From assembly GCF_020520425.1 (NCBI RefSeq), contig NC_079491.1, forward strand, positions 32,417,449-32,481,448: 64,000 nt of DNA, in the 5' to 3' direction. How positions within the stretch are numbered: position 1 is the stretch's first letter; the number at the start of each line of letters is the position of its first letter. The position numbers and the translations under genes are program-made. The stretch is from Spinacia oleracea. Lineage: Eukaryota; Streptophyta; Magnoliopsida; Caryophyllales; Amaranthaceae. Positions 21,701-33,706 of the stretch are shown here, in pieces. The notes beneath the pieces are model-generated. The model had not been told where the DNA came from. It was given only the letters and a program-made list of their open reading frames with translations, and did not search any database.

Positions 21701-24700
21701 TGAATTGCTTAATGTGTGCTATATGGCATGAGCTATTGAGCTTTAATATTAAATGTTTGTATGGCATAAAGCCAAATGCATTTGAACATGTCATGATTTA
21801 GTATTCTCGACATAGTGGTTCGTCTTCCTTTGAATTGACTTTATGCGGTGTCTGTTTCCCCCTCCTGAGTCCCACCCATATCCCGATTTTGTACGCGGGT
21901 TGGGTGGTGTTGAGTCATTTTATACGTCCGAGCATCACAGGTTTTCCATAACTAAAAACTATGGAAAACCATTTGGCTATGTTGCCTATATAATAATAGT
22001 ATTTGCACATAATTTTGTAGTTTTTATGTATCCAATGATTTCTCTCCTAATAAAAAACTTGGCAAAATTGAAATCTCAGTGCAAATCTACACTTTTGCTT
22101 AGTTTTTCTCATCACTGTCAACTTCCCAAACAGTTTATGTCAAATCATAAAATAAAACCTCTATTGCCAATTCATCACCCCCTTAGGTTTCAATCTGTAG
22201 TCTGTACCAAATGAGCTGTGAAGGATATGGGTCTAATCTCTGTGCATGTACAACAATTTATGCTTTAAATAGTTAATAACTTGGATTCTTTGTCGCTGTT
22301 TTGACCTAATTAGATGTTGAAATCACGACCAAAACCAAGTATGTATATTTACGAGTAATTTGTTTCAAGAAAGCTTGTAAGTCCACGTGCACGTTAATTG
22401 CTCAGAATCTTTCTGTAATTACATTTCTTTGACCTTACTATCCCCCTTCTTTTCCTTATTTCTTTTCTGTGTCACTTACACACCCTCTCTTTTCCTCTTT
22501 TCCTTATTTCTTTTCTGTGTCACTTACACACCCTCTCTTTTCCTTTTCCCCCTCTTTTGTTCTTCTTCCATTTACTCTTTCCAGCATCTGTAAACCAGTT
22601 CCCATCCTTACTTTTCAACCACCACCAGTCCACCACCATGCAGCATTGCAGCTCCACTCCCCTTTTCTCGCCTGCCCCGTCCCTGCTCTATCCCATACTC
22701 TTTTTAGTCTTTTCTCAACTCCTCCCCTCATCTCATTCATATCTTTTTTGTTTTGTGTTGTATGCTCAAGTTCTTTAGATTTCCCATCCTTTTCCGTTCC
22801 CCCTGGAAAGCTCAAGCTGATATACTTCCATATGTCTATAAGGTGATAAAAGCAAACTGAAACTACTAAGGATGTAAAGGATGATAATTGTCGTGGGGTT
22901 CAGTATCGTGGGGTATTGTTTAAGGTTATTTTACAGCTTAGTTAAAGTTTTGGCTTTAGCTTGGTTGTCAAATGTGCGGACTGGGGGGGGGGGGGGGTGA
23001 GGGGAAGGATCTATGTGATTTAGGGTTTTGAAGTAAGTTGGAAATTACAAGTTCTTATTTACATTTTATTACATAACTACCAAGAGTAATGGATTCAGAG
23101 TTATTAGTTCCCACAGTCTTGTCTTTCTCTACTTATCAGATAAGAAAATAATTCATTGAAATTATAAAGCAAGTACAACAAAGCGGACAAAGAATCCCTA
23201 ACAAAAATGATCTACGGTGAGGGAAAGGATCTATGATTAGGGTTTTGAAGTAAGTTGGGAATTACAAGTTCGTATTTACTTTTTCTTACGTAATTGCCAA
23301 GAGTTATGAATGCATAGTTATTAGTTCCCACATTCTTGTCTTTCTCTACTTATCAGATAAGAAAATAATTCATTGAAATTATAAAGCAAGTACAACAAAG
23401 AGGACAAAGAATCCCTAACAAAAATCTTGGGAAGGAAAGTATATGCCAGTCCTGCTTTACACGGTTTACACCATCAAAAGTGAAACATTAAAAGCCACAT
23501 AGAGTTGCACTAACAGAAAGGAAAGTTAAGTTATTTATCTAACTGGGTCCGTAGAATTGGCAACCTCCAGAACACTAGAAGACTCTCTTAACTTCCACTC
23601 TTACGAATTTGTAGAGATTTTAAGAGATGACAAAGAAACCTGAACTGGAGAATGTTAAAAGTCGAACAGCTATTGTCATTGCGAACGGAGACAATCTATT
23701 CCATTCCTCCCTCTTTCTTTGTGTATAAACTATATTGTGTTTTTCATGTTTTCTCTTGCAATTTTCATGAATGTGGTGTTTGGCACAATTTCTAGGATAT
23801 TCTCTTTTAAAATATTTGGAGCCGAGTTAAGCGTAATTTCAGAGTGCTGTTTTTACTGCCATCCTTGACCATATTTTGGTGCCAACATGGGAAGTTCCTT
23901 TCTTTTCTCTTTATTTGATGTTGCAGTGAATTTTCTGCTGATAAAAGGTACTGATGCTAGTATACCTGGATCTACCGAAAAAGTCAATTCTAAGTTAAAT
24001 TTTGCTGTATAAATATGCCTTTTAGCATGTGGAAGTCGCACATTGCTTCTTCCCTCCCTTTTCCTGTATTTGATGTGCATTTGATTTTCTATTTTAATAT
24101 ATTGGCTCTGAGGTGCTCATAAATTCAGATCTCTGCCTTCTAATTTTTTTTTTCCAATTTTATAGGTAAACGAATTTAGGGCCGATGAACTAATGGAGTT
24201 CTATAAGGTAATTATTCTTTCTTGTTTTAGTCATAGTGGAGAACTGAAGAACATGCTGAATAACCATGAACAGATTTAATTTATAACTTTTGTGTAAATG
24301 TTTGTTGGAGTTTCTGTTATGGATACCTGTGAGCTCTTGAAGGAGAATCTCTTATCTTTAGTCTCACTTTGTTGTATTTTGACAGTCTGATTTGAAGCTG
24401 AAGAAGTACCTGAATATAATAGAGAATTCACCCGTGTTTCCAGTTATATATGACCGTGACAGGTATAATGTCAACAATGTTGCCTTGTCCTTCCATATCT
24501 GTGTTTGTTTCTGTATTAGAATAATGAAGTATTATTTGGATTCTGAGTTCAAAGCATGAACTATTGTTAGTATATCTGGGACTTATTGTTAAGTTATGAA
24601 TTTGGTGTAAATAAAGTTGTGCCCTTCGTTACTCCATATGTTTTAAAGGTTGAACACTGTGGAAGTATTCTGAAACTTACAGTTTGTGATCTGCAGAACT

Positions 24701-27700
24701 GTGTTGTCTTTACCCCCGATAATAAATGGTGCACATTCAGCTATTAATTTGAAGACAAAGAATGTTTTCATTGAATGTACAGCCACTGATCTGACGAAGG
24801 CTAAGATTGTTTTGAACACCATGGTATGAGAGAAAGGTTATTGTATTGGTTTTGCAACTCCTTATGATTTGGCTGATGATGGTTCTCTTTGATTCAGGTT
24901 ACTATGTTCTCTGGGTACTGTGAGAAGAAGTTTGAAGTTGAACCAGTTGAAGTAATATATTCTGGTGGAGAGTCATATGTTTGTCCTGATCTCTCACTCT
25001 ATGATATGGAAGTGTCACTGTCTTATATCAATGATGCAATTGGAGTATCTTTGGAAGCAGACAAGGTGATGTGCGCTGCCCCTAATGAGGAATACTCAAT
25101 CTTTTGTTGTTCTTCTCAGGGGTGTTGTCTTGCTAGTTATTATTGTCATTTTGGTGCTTGAACATCTTGGTTTTTCTTTGACCATGTCACTTATCTGAGG
25201 GTTACTCATCTTTTATCATTTTTCTCAGAGGTATTACTATGCAAAATTTAACTGTATATCTTGGATTTGTACTGTGGATATTGCCCGCTGTGGACCATTC
25301 ATTTAAAAAATTTATATGCTCTCAACTCCTTAATGTTTTTCCATGTTTTAATGGATAATATGAAAGAGGATGCAAGCTTATAAATAATTCATTGAACAGA
25401 AGATGGCTTATGATTAATTGGCGAGGATTTTAGATATTTCCCCACTTCTGGCTAACCCGTCCTCCAAAATATGGAATAAGAAAAAGAATGGTAAAGAAAA
25501 GGAGAGACATGTTGTTTGTCATCGGTAATACTCAAGTAGAACTCGACAAAACATGGTATCTTTTTGATAATTAAGGGAAGTTTAATGTCATCGTCAAATC
25601 CTCAACTAGAGTGTTGGAGTGGTGGAGCATCTTGATTCTTGAATGAGGAGAAGGGCAGATGCAAACAATAGCCTCAGAAAGTTTTCTTTTCTTTTCATGT
25701 TAGGTTTATTTTTCAGTTGGAGGCTGGAGTCAGATGAGGAAGGATGAGTGCTTCTGTTCTAAGGATATTGAGTCTTAATGTAATTGTTACAATGCTCTGT
25801 GAGGGCAGAAGATGGTCTTGTCTAGGACTCTGTCTTTGTATTACCACTGTTTACATGTCATATTTAAATGTGTTTTTCTTATCTTAGTGCTTCTTTGATT
25901 AACCAAATAAAATAAAATTGGGGAATTGGAAAATCATGGAAATTCAGTGGGTGGGGGAAGAGGGGGGAGACATGATTGTTTGGTTGACAACAAAAAGTGA
26001 AAATGGAGGACTTACAAAATTCCATGGGAATCGGAAATTAGCACAAAACATGGGAATTTCATACCCCCCTCTTGGTTACTCAAAATTCTTACAATTTGCA
26101 AATTCCTTGATGTCAACGAAACAAGTTTAGGACACTTCCTAAGACTTTGACATGGGGTTATAATTCCTAAATACAAATTTCTATGTCACCTTAGTATGCA
26201 TTTACATTATGAAAGTTTGCTGAATATGGGATATTGGAAAAACCGTGATTTCATAAAGCGTAAACATGACACTAGGGTTTTTTCTATGAGATTAAATGAG
26301 GTGTAAGAGCTTGTTTTTGGGGTAGGTGCTTACCTAAGTCATGCACTGTATGAAAGCTTACTCTGGATAAGGTGCTCTTGCTTCATGTTGTACTGCCTGA
26401 TTGTGTTTTCTTAATTCTATGATTTTTAAGAAGCTCTGTTGCTTTGATCTATTTGGCTGTACTTTTTCCTGTAATGAAGGCTGGTTTTTTTTTGCACCTC
26501 CCTTTTAGTTATTGTAAGAGCTCTGTAATAAGTTGAGGCAGGATGTTTATTTTATCTATTTGTTGGAAACAGGTCACTCAGTTGTTACAGAGGATGCAAT
26601 TGCATGCCAAGAAATCTGATTCAGCTGATAATCAATACAAAATAAGTGTCTCTGTTCCTCCTACAAGAAGCGATATTCTTCATCCTTGTGACGTTATGGA
26701 GGTATATATTTAAATTGGTTGATCAGAGTGGATTAGTTTTAGGGTAACAGAAAACCTTTTTCTTTCTTTGTTTCTAGGATGTTGCTATTGCATTTGGATA
26801 CAATGAAATTCCAAAGAGAAGGCCTGCATCTATAAAGCCTCTAGCATTGAATGAACTAAGTGATCTGATCAGATACGAGGTAATCATATTTGTTTTGGCA
26901 TATATGTGTGTGTGTGTTTATTGATATGCCAACACTTGGCTGGTTAATCCTGTTGTCTTGGTCCTTACGTTTGTGCTTGTTTTGGTTGAGGGGTACTGTT
27001 TAGATGTGCAGGCTTTAGGATTGTGTGTGCTGAGCAACATGAGTTTGTTTAAGAAAATAAAAGAAATAAGGTGTCCATGTAGTTATGCCCATCAATACTC
27101 AGTATAGGATATCTAAATGTTGTTAAGTTTGCATATTTTCACAAAATTTCCTGCTGAACTGGTTCACGTAGAATATTGAAAAGAAACTTGTAGGCTTTGA
27201 TCACAGTTGCAAACTGGAAAATTGTCTGTCAACTTTGGAAGATTAATTTGTTTTTCCCCCTATTCAAATGTAGGCAGAAGCAAAATGGTAATTAAGTTTA
27301 TAGAGATTGATAAACATTTTAAGCAGGTGTTTAGAGGGATGATGGTTAACTGTCACCTGCAGTTTAAAATTTTAAATGTGGTATGGTAGTGAGATTCAAA
27401 CTATCTGATTAGCTAAAGGGTCCTCTTTGGAAAATGTTGTATGGTAGTGAGATTCAAACTATCTGATTAGCAGTTTGGCCCTTTTGTAATCCCTGGAAAG
27501 TAAACAGTTAGTTATTGCTTTTGACATGGAACAAAGATCAAATAGCTAATAGTCTAATACACCTCAGTCTTGAATTAAATGACCAAGGCTTTGGGTGAAT
27601 TATTGTTTATGTCATTCTTGTTGCATTACCAAAATTGCTCATCAATTAGCAGCATATGCATATCTATGTGTGCTTGTGTCTGTGTGTATATGTATATTAG

Positions 27701-30700
27701 TGATTTGCTTTTCATACATGGCCTGTTTGGACTTACAGCTATTTATTACTTTTTTATTTACTTCTTTTCCGTTCCCCTCAGATCGCAATGAATGGATTCA
27801 CAGAGGTTTTGGCTTTTATACTGTGTTCTTACAAAGAAAACTTTGCCATGTTGAATCGCAAGGATGACAAATCAACTGCCGTGATTATTGCCAATCCTCG
27901 TTCTTCTGATTTTGAGGTTTGTGTTTGTATCACTTGAAGTGTAGTATCTCATTCCCCCCCCCCCCCCCCCCCCTCCCCCCCATCCCTTCCTACAGGTTGC
28001 ATTTGTTCTCTCCCTGTTGATCTAAGTGTATATTTTTCAGTATGTTAGAATGGCGTGCTAATGTTGTTATGCTATCCTGCGAATAGGCACCTTTTGATCA
28101 CATGATAAAACATTTGAATGTGCTCTTTCACATGTGTTCCAATTGCAAAAAAATTGAAAGAGAGAAAAATGAAGAGACTTCCTCCTAACTGTCTCCTTTA
28201 GGGGGATTGGTGTTGCATGAAAGCAAAAAATTGGGGAAAAGAAGAGGCACGACAAGCAATTTGTCAAAGAAGAGGAAAACAAAAGGCTTAAATATAGTTT
28301 TAAAAAGTGCGCCCAAGGCGCAGCCAAGCGCAAAGGCATAGTGCATCCACCCTCCTACCTACTACCTAGGCTGATAGACTGTGAGACCTTTTATCATCTC
28401 AGTTTGTGATGCCATTTAAAACACTATGTTTTATTCAAATTCCTCAATGTCCTTATGTTAGTTGTATTCCTGGCCTGTCTAATAGTATACACATATTTTT
28501 TTTTGTCATGTTTAATTTTATCCAGACCCAACTACCTTTCGTATATGATGTAATTTTTTCTTATTTGGAATTCAGATGGCACGTAGTAGTCTTATGGCTG
28601 GTATATTGAAAACTGCTGGGCACAATAAAGATCATCGGAAGCCTATCAAGGTAGTTCGTTGAGCTTATGGTGCTAACAAAGTCTGGTCATGCTTTTATTT
28701 AGTTGTAGTTTGTGTTTTTGGCTCTCCTGTAATGGCGTACTTCAATATTGTGTATAGATCTTTGAAGTTGGTGACATAGCGGTCCTGGATGACACAAGAG
28801 ATGTTGGTGCCCGAAATTGCCGTCAACTTGCGGCGCTTTATTGTGGTGCTAGTTCTGGTTTTGAGGTAGGCTTCTGACCTGGTGTCTTTCTCTGGTTTTC
28901 ACCAGTTCAAACTGACAAGTGGTGATACAATTGTTTGGCAAGTGCATTAATAAAGGGTCAAGTTTGCACTCGTAAACATGTGCAACATAGAGACATGCAA
29001 AAGGGTACTGAATTTATATGTATAGAACTTAAGACATGAAAAAAAGTGTTGGGTATGTTGGAAGTACCTGATTGGTTAGCTCAAGCTTTGTTTTTTCTTA
29101 TTCATAAATTCTCTGTATCTTCTAAGGATGAAACTAGAGTATGCATATCCATTAGCGGTGTGAGATATGTGTTGGGCAAGGGTACATGCCCGTGTATCCA
29201 GAAAAGTAATATATGTACGATTGTGCGCTTGTGCGCTTGTCTAAAACGTTCAGTTTTTCTTTTCCTGGTTATTACTTTATTCCACTTCTAGAAAGATCCT
29301 TAAAGTTAAGTGGTTTGGATGGAGGGATATATTCTTTGCCTTCCTGTGAGTAGGGCTTTTGCGAATAGAACGGCTGTATTGAACGACTTCAGTATTGGAG
29401 TATGTCATTTTGGGGTAGGATTGTAGGAAGCTTGAGTTCATACTGCAGTACGGCTGTAAATTGATTTAGAATTTGGGGGCGTTGATCAATCAGATATGTT
29501 TTCTTATTTGAAAATTTAACAGCATATTTTGATGGCAAGAAAGGAAGGAAAAGCAGGGGAAGGAAGGGAAGGGCTGGAATGGGAGGTAAGGGAGGTAAGG
29601 GAGGAGCAAATTAAAATAAGTTCCCTTGTTTAGATAAGGGAGAAGAGGTAGGAAAGGAGGGGAAAGGAACTACTATAATTTAGAATGTGATTTTCCTAAT
29701 TTACCCCTGCAATAAAGATTATAGAATGAATTAATCTTCTTCCTTCATGTGTTGATTGCAGCTTGCAGTCACAACTTCTTTTGTTTTCTTTCTTTTTTGT
29801 TAGGGTTTTTTGTGAAAAACTACCTTACACTTTGCAACTTTTGTGAAAAACTACCTATAATAAGTTTGTTTGTAAAAAACAAATTACCTAAACTTTCTAA
29901 AAACGTATACTAGCATCACCAATTAATGGAATCTGTCCATTTCTCTATTTAAGGGACCCAACACCATCATTTCCCTCCAAAAAAAGGGCATTGGATGACC
30001 TCTTAATACCCCTAAACCATTCCACTCACAACTACACCATCTTCCTTCTCTCTCCTCTGTTCATTCAATACACATCTTCACCCCCTCCATTCTTTTTCTC
30101 AAAAAAACCTCTGGACCACCTTTTATGTTACGCACACACTAGTAGCGTTCTCTCCTTCAATCAATTCTTAAAAAAGAGTTACAAACTTCTCATGGCTTAT
30201 GATTTGTATGCCTATATCATCATCGAAATGTAACCAAATTCTACTCCCCCTGCTATTATGGCATTTTGTAGCTTACATTACATTGCATAACTCTTCGAAA
30301 CAACCATACACACCAAACAAATATATGATAAATCAACTGCTCCATGCATTATTGCATCCCACATCCCCTTACAACAACCCCACCTTTTTCCTTCTTCTCA
30401 ATAGCAACTATAATTTCTTGATCTTGTCATTCTCATCAATTAGCTTAGATTCTTGATCCTCCAACTTGTATATTTCTGCCTTCAACGACCTATTCTCTAG
30501 CTCATTTGTGGTGACCTTTTGCCACTCAACATCTTCAACATCAACGGTCTAAAAAATCCACAGCTACCACTGTGAACATCTGAGAACTTACAACACCAAT
30601 ACCTTACACTGCTTGCCAGTAGTACAAGAATACAATTTTCGGTTAGGATGCTACAGACGCACATCAATATTGTTTCTGGAATTAAACCACTACAAATCCT

Positions 30701-33700
30701 TCAAAACCACAAACTTAAAAAAAAAGTTCAAGCATTTACAATTGAATTAATACTCTCGGTTTCTAAGGCTCCGTTCTATTGGACTTATTTTGACTTAACT
30801 GAACTTATCTGAACTTAACTGAACTTTATTTATCTGAAAAAAATTTATTTTGTCTGAAATAAACTTATTTTTGTGTGAAAATGTCTGAATTTTTTTTGCT
30901 GAACTTATATTATCTGAACTTGACTGAACATATCTGAGCTTATCTGAACTTAACTGAACTTAACTGAACTTATTTTGTCTGAAATAAGTCAAAATAAGTC
31001 GAGCCTAATAGATCCTAAGTTGAATTTCTGACAATTTAACGTCAATTAAAAAACCCTCAATTTCTCCATAACCCCTAATTTCGGTAATAATCAAGAAAAG
31101 ATAAGGGTAAATTACTTTTTTGTTTCCCCTCAGATGAGGATGCGTGAATTCCATCCTTAATTTCAATTGTTGCTTCAAACCTTAATTTTGAAGACATTTA
31201 GCAGCATCGTTGTTGGATATTTGGTGGAAAAGGAAGGAGATAATAACAGTGGATGAGTGAAAAGAAGGGTTAACGGCAAAATGGGGAAGGTAGTTAATAT
31301 AGGTATAATGTTTGGCCCCTAAAACCGAGAATTTGGCAGATTCCATGAATTTCTAGTGCCAGTATAAGTTTTTAGAAAGTTTGGGAACTTTCTTTATAAA
31401 ACAAACTTATTTCGTAGTTTTTCACAAAAGTTGCCAAGTTTTAGGAGGTTTTTCACAAAGGATCCTTTTTGTTGATTTAAAACTGAGATCTTGCTGATCC
31501 CGAAAAATATTCAATTCTCTCTCAATTTGCTTCTAAAGTAATTGAATGGAGGAAAAAGAAGGATGAAATCGCAACTCAAGAGAAGTGACGCAAGCAAATC
31601 AAAGTAGTTGCAACTCAACTGAAGCGAAGCAGAAAATCAATCGGTGTACCAAACTTGCAAGTGAGTGATTGAATTGAGAAGAGATAGAAATAATGGAAAA
31701 AACCCAAAATCAAGCAAAAGCAGTCGCATCTCAATTGAAGCGAAGCAGGAAATTAATCGAATTGGTGGACCAAATTTGCAAGTGAGTGAGTGAGTGAGTT
31801 GAGGAGAGAGATAGAAATTAGGGAAAAACACTAAATCGAATTCTAGATATTTTTCAGGAGATAAAAATCGTATTTCATGTTATTCACATTTTATTTTTTC
31901 ATTTTTCTTCCAAATCTCTCCAATTTTGAAGGTAAATTCTGTCCATTCCCCTTCCCTCCATTTCCTTAATCTCTTACTTCGCTATCCAAACAATGAAAAA
32001 TCCCCACTCCATTTCTCTTTTCTTCCTTCCTTTCCAATTCCGTCTATCCCAAACACAGTTTTAAAAAATTAAAACAAATGGAGCCAAGGGTTCTGAATGC
32101 AAGGTTAGATTCAATGCCAATGTCATATGAACATTTGATTTTTGTGCAAGATAACACACTGAAAGCTATTAATTTCAAGTTCTATGTAAAATTGTTTCAA
32201 ACTTTTTACTATTAGCTAGCCTTATGTCACAACTTGATTTCCTACACCCCATTTAGTGGTACATAAGTGATGCCAGGGGTAGTACTGCAGATTTCCCCCT
32301 GCCATGAGATATTTACCTTGTGTGATTCACAGAAACAAGTATGATGCATGTTATTAAGAAATTAGCCCCCTTTTGGGCGAACGTTTCCAGCTTTAGTATA
32401 TTATGTATGTTTATCTCATGCGTTAGTGTGGGTAAGGTGGTTGCTTTCGCTTCAATACTTTTGTTTTGAACATCCTTTGCGCTTTAGTTCACATCTCTCC
32501 TTCGAAATCTACCAGCAAACCTGCTTCCGTGTTTATATTTTCATGCATGGAAAATGGAGCCTTTAGCTTGCTTACAAAATTGTTGCTTTCAAGCCTGCAT
32601 TGGAGGATAGATCATTAATGGGCAGCAGATTTAATGAACCCTCTTCTTAATCCTTGTTTTGCAGATTATACACTCCCTAATTGACAGAGTTATGGAAATT
32701 GTTGGCACTCCTTTTGTTGCAGAGGGAGATACCTCTGGCTACTACATAAAGCGTGCAGATGTAAGATTTTTATGGCATTGCACTATGGATTTACATAGTT
32801 TTAGGATATTTTTTTTTGACCAATTTCTATTTTTTATAGAATCCTGAGTTTCTCCGGGGAAGACAAGCCAACATCATTTACAAAGGGAAGCACATAGGCT
32901 CCTTTGGCATTGTGCATCCCGAGGTATGTCTAAATTATCCTCATGCTATGAAGCTAATTGAGCTGCATTGTTATTTCACAGCCTTCTGCATATTATTTGT
33001 TACATCATTATTACAAGTGTGTATCACTATTTTGTTCAGTTTCCAAACAGAATTCTTTCAATAATTTCATTGACTGGATATATATTTGCTTAGTATCCCA
33101 GATTACAATGTACTAATTTATGTGACCTCCTTTTTAAACCTGAAATATCTACAAATATGAATATGATGACAGCTACAGGCTTGCAGCAAACTACCAAAGA
33201 CATATTTTCTGTCTTCAAATGTAATGAGGCTACTCTTAGTTCATAGGATGCGAGTATATTTATTAGAAATTGCAGCACTTGAAAATGTGTTGGCTTTGAA
33301 GCTGTATGCTACTTTAAAATGGTTAGGCAGTGTAACTGCGTAACCGATTTTGTTTACTGTTTGTTTACTTACCCAAATAAGCACTCCATACAAGTGGATA
33401 TTCATTGAATTTTCTGCTCCGAATGATTATGGAAATTGGTTGGGTTGTAACTTCTCATTCCATTTCGTTGTTGGTTCTGATTGAGAAAGGATTTTGGTGA
33501 CCTTTTTGTTATCAGCCAACAGATCATTTTCCTATACACAACTCATCATGTTCTACTTGAATAGACTCGTGTTTCCTTCAGTTAGTGTTTCTTGGTAATG
33601 ATGGTCATCATTTACAATCCTTCTCGTTATTTTTCAGGTGTTAAACAACTTTGATATCTCAGATCCTTGTTCATATGTGGAGCTTAACATAGAGAGTTTC

Positions 33701-33706
33701 TTATAA
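12785..33706 (+). CDS. phenylalanyl-tRNA synthetase beta subunit, cytosolic (19 exons)
   Basis: With the alpha subunit it forms the cytosolic alpha2-beta2 enzyme that charges tRNA-Phe. Coding exons: 12785-12842, 12949-13004, 13099-13199, 13314-13476, 13571-13683, 16381-16447, 21590-21631, 24166-24207, 24386-24462, 24697-24823, 24898-25065, 26573-26701, 26778-26879, 27782-27916, 28576-28650, 28758-28865, 32665-32760, 32840-32923, 33638-33706. All introns are GT-AG and phases join in frame to 1,812 nt (603 residues), close to the plant family length. It starts [12 protein letters not shown]. The B3/4-type region ([35 protein letters not shown]) is at about 128-262, the B5 region at about 300-380 ([18 protein letters not shown]), and the synthetase-like beta core follows to [14 protein letters not shown] near the end. 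No frameshift or stop was seen. An extra stretch before SIRPF, at the end of exon 4, looks longer than usual. Introns 5, 6 and 16 are swollen by transposons. Confidence 0.95.
14158..14667. mobile_element. hAT-type MITE (510 bp)
   Basis: The left end is CAAGGTTTTCAGGATCGGGA and the right end is the imperfect reverse complement ending AACAACCATG. The 8-bp target duplication is ACTTCACT at 14150-14157 and ACTTCACC at 14668-14675 (7 of 8 match). Its interior repeats AGATCCTAC/GTAGAATCGTAAGAT motifs. It has no ORF. Confidence 0.8.
14767..15424. mobile_element. probable Stowaway-like MITE, interrupted by an inverted-repeat element
   Basis: GTCCGTTCCCTAATGTTTCT at the left is roughly inverted at the right (AGAACATTATGAAAGGGAG), with TA near both ends. 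The termini are degenerate, so boundaries are approximate. The centre (15025-15395) is a younger insertion. Confidence 0.45.
15025..15395. mobile_element. foldback-like MITE with long inverted repeats
   Basis: The outer 100 bp on each side are inverted copies built of the motif TTTACCACCTTATAAAATGT, whose reverse complement on the right is ACATTTTATAAGGTGGTAAA. The whole element would fold into one long hairpin. No clear target duplication was found, so the superfamily is open (MULE-like or foldback). Confidence 0.75.
15568..15899. mobile_element. hAT-type MITE (332 bp), same family as 14158
   Basis: The left end is CAAGGTTATCAAAATCGTGA and the right end its imperfect inverse (TGATTTTAATAACCATG). 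A perfect 8-bp target duplication CATATAAG lies at 15560-15567 and 15900-15907. Its interior shares the GAATCGTAGAATCGTAAGAT motif with the 510-bp copy. Confidence 0.9.
17069..17425. repeat. diverged tandem duplication (~180 bp x 2)
   Basis: The block around CTCCTAGTTGGATTTCTTTG and TATATACAAGAATAAGAGGA is repeated once about 180 bp later with scattered changes. Both copies end in a TATTGACTTCT(T/G)CAAATGT motif. No terminal features of a transposon were seen. Confidence 0.75.
17647..17711. mobile_element. minimal Stowaway MITE (65 bp)
   Basis: CTCCATCCGTCCCTAAAAGAT at the left pairs with ATCTTTTAGGGGTGGAGGGAG at the right, with TA at 17645-17646 and 17712-17713. There is almost no interior, so it is essentially a bare hairpin. 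Confidence 0.85.
18362..19210 (-). pseudogene. LINE 3' end: ORF2 zinc-binding (zf-RVT) tail
   Basis: A 5'-truncated LINE on the minus strand. The frame at 19042-18584 reads [20 protein letters not shown] and then [19 protein letters not shown], the C-terminal zf-RVT domain of plant LINE ORF2, with Cys/His ligands CxxC...HxxxxC. A frame change moves the C-terminal part into the frame ending near 18541. A 3' UTR follows and an A-tail is seen as T-run 18367-18378. Flanks around 18331-18360 and 19211-19241 (GGGC(T/A)TATGGG...CCACTACTTA...ATATCTT) look like a long, slightly diverged target duplication. Not functional. Confidence 0.85.
19614..21345. mobile_element. probable TIR DNA-transposon derivative
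   Basis: The left end GGATTCATTTGGTTCGGACG and the right end, read inverted as GGGGGCGTTTGATTGGGGGT, resemble each other as the G-rich termini common in PIF/Harbinger or hAT derivatives. No decisive target duplication was found. The interior has G-rich stretches, a G run near 21196-21214 and a nested 600-bp hAT MITE. It has no transposase ORF. Confidence 0.4.
20409..21008. mobile_element. hAT MITE (600 bp) with GCGC-rich ends
   Basis: Perfect 18-bp terminal inverted repeats CAGTGTTTAAAAAAGCGC. A perfect 8-bp target duplication GTTGTGGG lies at 20401-20408 and 21009-21016. The subterminal 100-180 bp carry many AAGCGCAAAGCGC / GCGCTTCATGCGCTT motifs in both orientations, as in hAT elements with clustered transposase-binding sites. 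It has no ORF. Intact ends suggest fairly recent movement. Confidence 0.95.
22451..22546. repeat. 48-bp tandem duplication (2 copies)
   Basis: The CT-rich unit with TTTCTTTTCTGTGTCACTTA and ACACCCTCTC is present twice, head to tail, in PheRS intron 7. A CT-rich, low-complexity neighbourhood continues to about 22800. No gene. Confidence 0.9.
22997..23424. repeat. ~220-bp tandem duplication in PheRS intron 7
   Basis: The block starting GGATCTATGTGATTTAGGG is repeated at 23220 with about 5-10 percent differences. Both copies end GGACAAAGAATCCCTAACAA. A G-run (22983-22997) sits directly before the first copy. Intron 7 (21632-24165) otherwise holds nothing recognisable. Confidence 0.85.
27951..27981. 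repeat. poly-C tract
   Basis: A near-pure C run just after exon 14 of the PheRS gene, in intron 14. Such runs are prone to length error in assembly. Intron 12 (26702-26777) and its neighbours are ordinary. Confidence 0.9.
29803..31465. mobile_element. MULE-type non-autonomous element (1,663 bp)
   Basis: Terminal inverted repeats of roughly 100 bp begin GGGTTTTTTGTGAAAAACTACC on the left, with the inverse of GGATCCTTTGTGAAAAACC on the right, and include two repeats of TTTTGTGAAAAACTACC. A 9-bp target duplication TTTTTGTTA / TTTTTGTTG (8 of 9) lies at 29794-29802 and 31466-31474, the MULE signature. It has no transposase. A Tourist MITE is nested at 30767. Confidence 0.8.
30767..31015. mobile_element. 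Tourist-like MITE (249 bp)
   Basis: Inverted ends share GACTTATTTTGACTTA near both termini (GGCTCCGTTCTATTGGACTT left; the right end inverted reads GGATCTATTAGGCTCGACTT). It is flanked by TAA on both sides (30764-30766 and 31016-31018), the PIF/Harbinger target duplication. The interior is built of CTGAACTTA repeats. Confidence 0.8.

Larger units (their letters stand above)
29520..32060. mobile_element. probable TIR element shell with purine-rich ends
   Basis: The left part (GGCAAGAAAGGAAGGAAAAG) and the right part, read inverted (GGAATTGGAAAGGAAGGAAG), match loosely, and both flank further GGGAGG/TTTGGATA motifs. No clean target duplication was seen. I infer an old non-autonomous DNA transposon later invaded by the MULE at 29803. 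Confidence 0.4.
28866..32664 (+). other. PheRS intron 16 (3.8 kb), nested transposons
   Basis: Starts GTAGGC and ends TTTTGCAG. It contains a purine-rich TIR shell (about 29520-32060) enclosing a MULE-type element that itself encloses a Tourist MITE. The outer parts (28866-29519 and 32061-32664) show nothing gene-like. Confidence 0.8.

Noticed and set aside
22387..22846. Overlapping frames in a CT-rich tract
   Set aside because: Low-complexity intronic sequence within the PheRS gene, with a 48-bp duplication. Not a protein.
25900..26130. Possible MITE with GGGGAATTGGAAAATC end
   Set aside because: The expected inverted partner is too degenerate and no target duplication could be found.
28283..28345. 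Possible fragment of the GCGC-type hAT MITE
   Set aside because: AGTGCGCCCAAGGCGC resembles it, but only for about 50 bp and without ends; too weak to list.
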